Assembly (NCBI RefSeq): GCF_001434575.1
Contig: NZ_AZDA01000093.1
Coordinates: 151,469 to 215,468, forward strand
Origin: Loigolactobacillus bifermentans DSM 20003
GTDB taxonomy: Bacteria > Bacillota > Bacilli > Lactobacillales > Lactobacillaceae
DNA length: 64,000 bases
Reading direction: 5' to 3'
The notes under the pieces are model-generated. The model saw nothing but the letters and a program-made list of their open reading frames with translations. It did not search any database and had not been told where the DNA came from. The stretch's first letter is position 1. Each line of letters begins with the position of its first letter. A program made the position numbers and the translations under genes. Positions 57,625 to 64,000 of the stretch are shown here, piece after piece.

Positions 57625-58911
57625 TTAGTGGCCCCCGTTTTCTTGTGTGCGTTCATTTAAAGCTTGTTGTGGCAAAATTAAGTTTAAGACAATGCCGAGT
57701 ATTGTTGCTAAAGCAACACCGGTTAGTTGAAAGTTACCGAGCTGTAAGTAGGCGCCGCCAATCCCGATGACGAGAATGGTTGAGGCAATCATTAAGTTGC
57801 GTTTCTTATCAAAATCAACTTTATTATCAATCAAGATCCGTAAACCGTTGGCTGCAATGACCCCAAAGAGTAGAAAGCTAATGCCGCCGATAACTGGACT
57901 TGGAATACTCATGATCAAAGCACTGATTTTACCGACAAAGCCGAAGACAATGGCTAAAACGGCTGCGCCACCTAAAACGAAGACGCTGTGGACCTTTGTA
58001 ATGGCTAAGACCCCAATATTTTCACCGTAACTGGTGACAGGCGGTCCGCCGATGAAACCGGCAATAATTGAGGCTAAGCCGTCACCACTTAAGGTGCGAT
58101 GTAACCCTGGATCCTGGAAGAAGTGCCGGCCGGTTAGTTTGTTTAAGACCATGACGTGACCCATGTGTTCTGTCATGGTGACGAAAGCAATGGGTGCCAT
58201 GCCAAGAATGGCGCCCCAATATAATTTGGGATGATAGCTAACAAATGGAATTTCAAAAGCTGGTAAGGCGAACCAATGGGCGCTCAAGACAGTTGAGAAG
58301 TCGACAATGCCGAACAGTACTGCGACAATGTAGCCGCCGACGATCCCCAGTAAAATCGGAATCAAGCTGATAAAACCTTTGAGAAACATGTTGAAGCAAA
58401 CCGTTAAGCCCAAGGTGACCAATGCGACAATGAAGAACTTTAAATCATAATGATTGTTGTTCATCATGGCGTTTTGTGCGGCGCTACCGGCTAAAGATAA
58501 GCCGATCACCATGACCACCGGCCCCACCACAATTGGCGGTAAGACTTTATCGATCCAGTCAGAACCGATACGGCTGATGATGTAAGCGACGATCAGGTAA
58601 ACGACCCCGACTGAAATCGTCCCTTGTGCGATTGCTGGATAACCATCCGTTTTCATCAAGGCCTGCATGGCCACAATGAAGGCAAAACTTGAGCCTAAGT
58701 AAGCTGGAATCTTCGCTTTTGTCACGAGGATATAAACCAGTGTGCCGACCCCGGAACTTAATAAGGCGATTCCTGGGTTCAATCCGACTAAGATCGGTAC
58801 TAAAACGGTTGAACCGAACATGGCGAATAAATGTTGGAGTGATAGGCCGAACCATTCAAGTGGCTGCGGTTTGTCGTGAATATCAAGCACGACATGTCTT
58901 TTCTCTTGCAT
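57625..58911 (-). CDS. pyrP: uracil permease
   Basis: A 428-residue NCS2-family uracil:proton symporter with 12 or more hydrophobic segments. It begins with [20 protein letters not shown]; family regions include [21 protein letters not shown] with the conserved substrate-binding Glu, and [14 protein letters not shown]. Its place after pyrR and a PyrR attenuator puts uptake under the same UMP control as synthesis. ATG 58911 follows AGGGAAG. Confidence 0.95.
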   Translation of the reverse strand: MQEKRHVVLDIHDKPQPLEWFGLSLQHLFAMFGSTVLVPILVGLNPGIALLSSGVGTLVYILVTKAKIPAYLGSSFAFIVAMQALMKTDGYPAIAQGTISVGVVYLIVAYIISRIGSDWIDKVLPPIVVGPVVMVIGLSLAGSAAQNAMMNNNHYDLKFFIVALVTLGLTVCFNMFLKGFISLIPILLGIVGGYIVAVLFGIVDFSTVLSAHWFALPAFEIPFVSYHPKLYWGAILGMAPIAFVTMTEHMGHVMVLNKLTGRHFFQDPGLHRTLSGDGLASIIAGFIGGPPVTSYGENIGVLAITKVHSVFVLGGAAVLAIVFGFVGKISALIMSIPSPVIGGISFLLFGVIAANGLRILIDNKVDFDKKRNLMIASTILVIGIGGAYLQLGNFQLTGVALATILGIVLNLILPQQALNERTQENGGH

Positions 58912-58932
58912 GACTAAACTTCCCTTCAGGTT

Positions 58933-59027
58933 AAAAAAAGCACCTCATTTACTGATTGAGAGCAAATGAGGTGCTTTAGCGTTATCTAAATAACGTCTAA
59001 ACCAAATACCATTTTGCTCTCTCTGGA
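58933..59027 (-). promoter_or_regulatory. PyrR attenuator between pyrR and pyrP
   Basis: On the minus strand: PyrR-binding core UCCAGAGAG (59027-59019), an intervening GTTAT/GATAAC antiterminator-type region, then a perfect 14-bp terminator stem (58977-58964 with 58950-58937) and T7. The binding core matches UCCNGNGAG fully. With UMP, PyrR would favour the terminator and lower pyrP and downstream expression. Confidence 0.85.
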
Positions 59028-59047
59028 GACAATTAAATCGTTTGGGA

Positions 59048-59702
<655 letters not shown>

Positions 59703-59735
59703 AATTTAAAGGATTTCGTTTATTTGATTGTTTTC

Positions 59736-59764
59736 ATCATACTGAATTCCGGGCGTTCTGTCAA
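59736..59764 (-). promoter_or_regulatory. pyr operon promoter
   Basis: On the minus strand: TTGACA (59764-59759), 17-base spacer, TATGAT (59741-59736). The start would be near 59729, giving a leader of about 140 bases that contains the attenuator. Confidence 0.88.
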
Positions 59765-59783
59765 GATTATTTTGGGAATTGTA

Positions 59784-60704
59784 TTATTTTTTTGGTTCAC
59801 CATTTAACGGCGACAATGCTACCAGTGTTTTTTGAAAAATGGCTGGTAAAGGTGCTTCAAAAATCAACAATTCTCCTGTGGTTGGTTGCTTAAAGCCTAA
59901 TTTCTTAGCGTGTAAAAATTGGCCAGCACCTTTTAACGTTTTCTTAGGACCATAAAGGGGATCCCCTGCAACTGGATGGCCAATGTATTTCATGTGCACC
60001 CGAATTTGATGGGTACGCCCAGTTTCTAAAATACACTTGACCAGCGTATAATTCGTAAAACGTTCCAACACTTGGAAATGGGTCACGGCATGTCGACCGC
60101 CTTCGAGCACGGCCTGTTTTTTGCGATCATTTTTTGAACGCCCTAATGGCGCATCAATGGTGCCCTTTTCTTCTTCAATCACGCCATGGACCAACGCAAT
60201 GTATTCGCGAATCGTGGTTTTAGCTTTTAATTGTGCTGCTAAGGACTGATGCGCCAAGTCATTTTTAGCGACCATTAACAGACCTGATGTATCCTTATCA
60301 ATTCGATGGACAATACCAGGGCGAATGACCCCATTAATACTGGATAACGGACCATGCGCCAATAAAGCATTGACCAGTGTACCATCTGAATGTCCTGGTG
60401 CTGGATGGACCACCATGCCTTGTGGCTTATTCACCACGATCACATCATCATCTTCGTAGACAATGTCTAATGGGATGTTTTGCGGTTTTAAATCTAATGG
60501 CACCGGCGCTGGAACCTGAATTTGAATCTGATCATCCGGTTGCACCTTATATTTGGCTTTCGCCGGCGCTCGATTAACGGTTACCAAATCGGCTTTTAGC
60601 CATTGTTGCAACTGAGAACGTGTGTGGGTAGGAAAAGCACCAGCTAGCACTTTATCCAGACGGCCGGTTTCGGTCGTAATTGTTAAATTTAAGACTTCGG
60701 TCAT
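59784..60704 (-). CDS. RluD-family 23S rRNA pseudouridine synthase
   Basis: A 306-residue RluA/RluD-type enzyme. The N-terminal S4 RNA-binding domain (GRLDKVLAGAFPTHTRSQLQ) precedes the catalytic domain with the active Asp in GIVHRIDKDTSGLLMVAKND and HQIRVHMKYIGHPVAGDP. B. subtilis YlyB, after lspA, is the orthologue by context. It overlaps lspA by ATGA. The exact rRNA target is not predictable here. Confidence 0.93.
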   Translation of the reverse strand: MTEVLNLTITTETGRLDKVLAGAFPTHTRSQLQQWLKADLVTVNRAPAKAKYKVQPDDQIQIQVPAPVPLDLKPQNIPLDIVYEDDDVIVVNKPQGMVVHPAPGHSDGTLVNALLAHGPLSSINGVIRPGIVHRIDKDTSGLLMVAKNDLAHQSLAAQLKAKTTIREYIALVHGVIEEEKGTIDAPLGRSKNDRKKQAVLEGGRHAVTHFQVLERFTNYTLVKCILETGRTHQIRVHMKYIGHPVAGDPLYGPKKTLKGAGQFLHAKKLGFKQPTTGELLIFEAPLPAIFQKTLVALSPLNGEPKK

Positions 60705-61153
60705 TTGTGTGCAGTTTCCTCCCGTAATAATTGAATAAAGATCAATAAAACACCAATCGTCAAGGCACTATCAGCAACGTTAAAAATTGGAAAATTAACA
60801 AATTCTAATTGGAACATGTCGACAACATAACCCAAACGCAAACGATCAATTAAATTTCCGGCCGCGCCAGCTAACATAAAGGCGAGTCCCCAACCTTGGA
60901 TCGGTGCATTTTTAGGCCGCTTCACCAGCAAATAACCGATAACGATCACGGCAATGGCGCTGATCGAGCTTAACAGCCATTGTTGCCCGGCTAAAGTGCT
61001 CCAAGCAGCGCCATCATTGTGAATGTTTGCCAACGACAGAACACCAGGCACCACAATCTGGGCTTGATCCAAGGCAACTGCGATCGTCACCCAATGTTTA
61101 ACCAGTTGGTCAATGATCACAATGGCCAAGGCAATAATCCAATAAATCAACAT
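60701..61153 (-). CDS. lspA: lipoprotein signal peptidase
   Basis: A 150-residue aspartic membrane protease (signal peptidase II) that cleaves diacylated prolipoproteins. Four hydrophobic helices; catalytic Asp residues in AAGNLIDRLRLGYVVDMF and FNVADSALTIG; NIHNDGAAWS is the conserved N-terminal loop. It overlaps both neighbours (TAATG with the UDG gene, ATGA with rluD). Confidence 0.96.
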   Translation of the reverse strand: MLIYWIIALAIVIIDQLVKHWVTIAVALDQAQIVVPGVLSLANIHNDGAAWSTLAGQQWLLSSISAIAVIVIGYLLVKRPKNAPIQGWGLAFMLAGAAGNLIDRLRLGYVVDMFQLEFVNFPIFNVADSALTIGVLLIFIQLLREETAHK

Positions 61154-61803
61154 TAATTCCCCTCATCTACGAGTAACCTTTTAAATTGTTGTAAATCGGC
61201 CGCCAATTCGGCTGCCAGTTTGCGGTTATAAAACACCGCGGCTGGGTGAAATGTTGGAAACACCCGAAATTGTTTTGTTGTTAACTGATAAGTTTGCGCT
61301 GTTTCAGACCAGCAACGAACCGGGCCTGATAAAAGTTGGCCATGTAACTGCCCTACTTTTTTATCCGAACCTAATAAGCGTTGTAACCCAACATTGCCAA
61401 TCGTCATGATCAAATCACACGGCAAGTGAGCCAATTCAAAATCCAGCAAAAAAGCTTGGCGCTTTAATTCCCGCTGATTTGGTGGACGATTATCTTTTTT
61501 GGTATAAGTCTGTTGCGTCCGTTTTGACAGCTTCGTCACCACTCGATAAGGACGGCTGTGCAAGGCGCTGGTAATGTAGATTTCCTGCCGTGTCACCCCT
61601 AATGTGGCCAGGGACTGATCAAGCTCTTTGCCAGCACGACCTGTAAATGGCTTTTTTGAAGTCACTTCTGTTTCACCAGGGGCTTCACCGACTAGAATAA
61701 AACGTGGGGTTAAGCTGCCATTGCCGGGAACCACACCTTCAAGCTCACCGGTTAATTGCTGCTCAGCTCGTCGTAATAAGTTTGCCGGCAAAATCGTCGC
61801 CAT
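61153..61803 (-). CDS. uracil-DNA glycosylase superfamily protein lacking the Fe-S cysteines
   Basis: A 216-residue protein of the family 4-type UDG fold. Motif A is LVGEAPGETE, followed by KPFTGRAGKELDQSL; the second motif is PTFHPAAVFYNRKL. Family 4 enzymes bind a 4Fe-4S cluster through four cysteines; here I see only one Cys (LPCDLIMTIG), so no cluster can form. It probably still removes uracil or a related base, but activity is unproven. TAATG overlaps tie it to fhs and lspA. Confidence 0.78.
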   Translation of the reverse strand: MATILPANLLRRAEQQLTGELEGVVPGNGSLTPRFILVGEAPGETEVTSKKPFTGRAGKELDQSLATLGVTRQEIYITSALHSRPYRVVTKLSKRTQQTYTKKDNRPPNQRELKRQAFLLDFELAHLPCDLIMTIGNVGLQRLLGSDKKVGQLHGQLLSGPVRCWSETAQTYQLTTKQFRVFPTFHPAAVFYNRKLAAELAADLQQFKRLLVDEGN

Positions 61804-63476
61804 TAAAAGAGGCCTGTAATCGTACCGTCATCAGCAATATCCATCCGTAACGCTGCTGGTTGCTTTGGTAATCCTGGCATGGTCAGCACATTGCCGGTTA
61901 ATGCCACAATAAAACCAGCCCCTAAGTCAGGCGTAAATTCACGAATGTGTAATGTGAAACCAGTTGGTGCACCTAAAGCCTTTGGATCATCGCTAAAGGA
62001 GTACTGTGTTTTGGCCATACAAACTGGCATTTTATCCCAACCATTCGTAGCAAAGGTCTTTAATTGCTTTTTCGCTTTCGTTTCATAAACCACGTCTTTG
62101 GCCCCATAAATTTGTTGGGCAATGATCGCGATTTTTTCAGTTAATGTGGTTTCTGGCTCATAAAGTGGTTTAAAATCAACGGGTGCCGTCAGGCTAGCCA
62201 AAACGGCTTCGCCTAACGCCTTGCCACCTTCGCTACCTTTTTCCCAAACTTCAGTGTTTACAGCTTGAACTCCTAATTCGGCACAAAGGGCTTGTAAACG
62301 CTGAATTTCAGCTGGCGTATCGGCCGTAAAAGCATTGATTGCAACGGTAACCGGTAAGCCATAACGCTGCATATTTTCAATGTGGCGCTTTAAGTTGGCG
62401 AAGCCCTGTTCTAAGGCTGCGATATTTTCAGTCTTCAGATCTGCTAATGCAACCCCACCATTATACTTCAATGCCCGTACCGTTGCGACGATCACAACAG
62501 CATCTGGATGTTTGCCTAATTTTGGCGTTTTAATATCTAAGAACTTTTCAGCACCTAAGTCAGCCCCAAAACCACATTCTGTAATGGTATATTTCGCCAA
62601 TTTCAAAGCAGCTGTTGTCGCCAAAATACTGTTACAGCCATGCGCAATATTCGCAAATGGGCCACCATGGATCAAGGTAGGTGTATGTTCTAAGGTTTGA
62701 ACCAAATTGGGTTTTAAGGCATCTTTCAATAGCATGGCAATGGCACCTTGGACCTTTAAGTCCCCGACCGTTACTGGTTGACGATCATACGTGTACCCGA
62801 TCAAGATTTTGGCAATCCGCGCTTTTAAATCATGAATGTTTGTTGCCAAACATAAAATCGCCATTAATTCACTGGCAACCGTAATGTTAAAGCCATCTTC
62901 ACGTGGAATACCTTGGAATGGGCCACCCAACCCAATCACCGTGTGCCGTAATGCACGGTCATTAATATCCAAAGTCCGTTTCCAACTGATCCGTCGTTGG
63001 TCGATGTTTAACGCGTTGCCTTGATGAATGTGATTATCGATCAAAGCAGCCAAGGTATTGTTGGCACAAGTTAAGGCGTGCATATCACCGGTAAAATGTA
63101 AGTTAATGTCTTCCATTGGGACAACTTGCGCATACCCGCCACCAGTGGCGCCGCCTTTCATACCCATTACTGGGCCTAATGATGGTTCGCGTAACGCAAT
63201 CATGGTTTGGGCGCCTAATTTATTTAAAGCGTCACCTAATCCAATGGTCACAGTCGATTTTCCCTCACCAGCAGGTGTTGGATTGATCGACGTGACTAAA
63301 ATTAATTTATGGTCAGCGGGTAATGGCTGATTCTCAAAAGCAGTTAATTTGATTTTAGCTTTATAATCGCCATAGCGCTCAATATCTTGTTCTTGCAAAC
63401 CAACTTTAGCTGCAATGGTCGTAATGGGTTGCATTTCCTTTTGCTCATTTGCTTGTGCAATTTCAATATCTGACAC
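61803..63476 (-). CDS. fhs: formate-tetrahydrofolate ligase
   Basis: A 557-residue ATP-dependent enzyme making 10-formyl-THF from formate, feeding purine and fMet synthesis. The ATP site is [38 protein letters not shown] is the second signature; [17 protein letters not shown] and the C-terminal MPGLPKQP follow. Length is standard. GTG 63476 follows AAGGGGGAG. First gene of the fhs-UDG-lspA-rluD run. Formate could come from PflB. Confidence 0.97.
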   Translation of the reverse strand: MSDIEIAQANEQKEMQPITTIAAKVGLQEQDIERYGDYKAKIKLTAFENQPLPADHKLILVTSINPTPAGEGKSTVTIGLGDALNKLGAQTMIALREPSLGPVMGMKGGATGGGYAQVVPMEDINLHFTGDMHALTCANNTLAALIDNHIHQGNALNIDQRRISWKRTLDINDRALRHTVIGLGGPFQGIPREDGFNITVASELMAILCLATNIHDLKARIAKILIGYTYDRQPVTVGDLKVQGAIAMLLKDALKPNLVQTLEHTPTLIHGGPFANIAHGCNSILATTAALKLAKYTITECGFGADLGAEKFLDIKTPKLGKHPDAVVIVATVRALKYNGGVALADLKTENIAALEQGFANLKRHIENMQRYGLPVTVAINAFTADTPAEIQRLQALCAELGVQAVNTEVWEKGSEGGKALGEAVLASLTAPVDFKPLYEPETTLTEKIAIIAQQIYGAKDVVYETKAKKQLKTFATNGWDKMPVCMAKTQYSFSDDPKALGAPTGFTLHIREFTPDLGAGFIVALTGNVLTMPGLPKQPAALRMDIADDGTITGLF

Positions 63477-63501
63477 GATAAAACTCCCCCTTAGGTATTG
63501 A

Positions 63502-63551
63502 CTGGAAAACGGCCTTCCAGTACAGTGCTTGATTTTCTGAAACTAGTTTCA
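63502..63551 (-). promoter_or_regulatory. symmetrical elements in the fhs leader
   Basis: A perfect 14-base palindrome TGAAACTAGTTTCA (63538-63551) lies just after a -10-like TATACT on the minus strand, and a hairpin CTGGAA/TTCCAG spans 63502-63520. The palindrome sits where a repressor would block initiation. Regulator unknown; no THF riboswitch signature was seen. Confidence 0.45.
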
Positions 63552-63619
63552 GTATACCCGATATTTAATCTGATTTAAACCAAATTTATCACGTGAAACC
63601 CGAACAATATCAAATTTAA

Positions 63620-64000
63620 TCAATGAAGCATTCCGGTTATCTTGATTTTTTGTGTATTTAACCCATGCACCAGTTGTAATTGCGCGCGTGTGCGAATCAA
63701 AATCTGAAATGATTCCCCGGTTGTTAATTGAAAATTTAATTGGTGTGGCTTGGTGTAGACCGCCGCTAATTGGTCGAATGTCAGCGCACGTTGTTGCCGT
63801 GGGCGCACACCCTTAAAAATAATGGCCGTCGTTGTTAGTTGAACCCGACGGCGCAAAAGATTGATTCCCGCTAAAATAACGGCTATCAAAAAAAGAACAC
63901 CACTGATCCACTGAAAATGAGTGAATTCCAGCCAAACCACCACACCCATTAATAAAATGACAAATAACCAGGACCACGTTATGATACTGGTATAAGAATC
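63620..64000 (-). CDS. EbsA-like membrane protein, 5' end missing
   Basis: The frame runs off the right edge, so the true start lies outside the window. The visible 126 residues begin DSYTSIITWSWLFVILL and continue into two hydrophobic segments (about 6-22 and 30-45) and a soluble C-terminal part with FKGVRPRQQRALTFDQL. Topology and size resemble EbsA family proteins of lactic acid bacteria, whose function is unclear. Family call is tentative. Confidence 0.5.
   Translation of the reverse strand, partial: DSYTSIITWSWLFVILLMGVVVWLEFTHFQWISGVLFLIAVILAGINLLRRRVQLTTTAIIFKGVRPRQQRALTFDQLAAVYTKPHQLNFQLTTGESFQILIRTRAQLQLVHGLNTQKIKITGMLH

Overview
This window is a chromosomal, moderately AT-rich segment from a member of the Lactobacillaceae (Lactobacillus sensu lato). 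The evidence is gene content and order typical of low-GC Firmicutes, a thymidylate synthase of exactly 316 residues with its catalytic cysteine at position 198 as in Lactobacillus casei, many TTG/GTG starts with strong GGAGG-type ribosome binding sites, and a complete Bacillus-type pyr operon under PyrR attenuation. The species cannot be fixed from the sequence. I see no rRNA, tRNA, CRISPR array, insertion sequence, prophage or resistance gene; almost everything is housekeeping.

Layout. 1-5.6 kb: end of der, HU (hup), a TPR protein with reoY/ypiB, a YitT membrane protein on the minus strand, then dapB-cca. 5.6-9.0 kb: an ABC-F ATPase followed by thyA-dfrA. 9.2-13.4 kb: pyruvate phosphate dikinase, a CcpN-like CBS repressor and the PPDK regulatory kinase/phosphorylase, a self-contained gluconeogenic control unit with a palindrome over the ppdK promoter. 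13.5-18.4 kb: hemolysin-III protein (minus), DegV, then a cell-surface cluster (GDSL esterase, YpmS, YozE, CtpA protease). 18.5-25.6 kb: an unrecognised small protein (minus), a 535-bp non-coding stretch, then rbgA-rnhB, dprA, topA and trmFO. 25.6-30.1 kb: xerC-hslV-hslU, where the codY that follows in Bacillus is absent and an aldose-epimerase-like gene sits instead, with plsY convergent. 30.1-34.9 kb: parE-parC behind a LexA-like box. 35-38.5 kb: pflB-pflA behind a palindrome-rich control region. 38.6-40.8 kb: a LysR regulator and ppaC, whose leader holds a 98-bp tandem repeat. 41-44.9 kb: aconitase and citrate synthase, a partial TCA branch. 45-48 kb: second DegV (minus) and rqcH. 48-59.8 kb: minus-strand pyrR-pyrP-pyrB-pyrC-carA-carB-pyrK-pyrD-pyrF-pyrE, with two PyrR attenuators at its head and a terminator-like hairpin after carB. 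59.8-64 kb: minus-strand fhs, a UDG-like gene, lspA and rluD with overlapping ends, and the 3' part of an EbsA-like gene at the edge.

Functionally, the window joins one-carbon and nucleotide supply (fhs, thyA, dfrA, pyr operon, pflBA making formate that Fhs can use) with pyruvate-node control (ppdK/ccpN/PDRP, pfl, acn-citZ) and core DNA and ribosome maintenance. The most interesting unexplained structures are non-coding: the duplicated ppaC leader with small ORFs and a compensatory base change, the operator architecture of ppdK and pflB, the very stable hairpin between pflB and pflA, and a mutually exclusive hairpin pair overlapping the carB stop codon.
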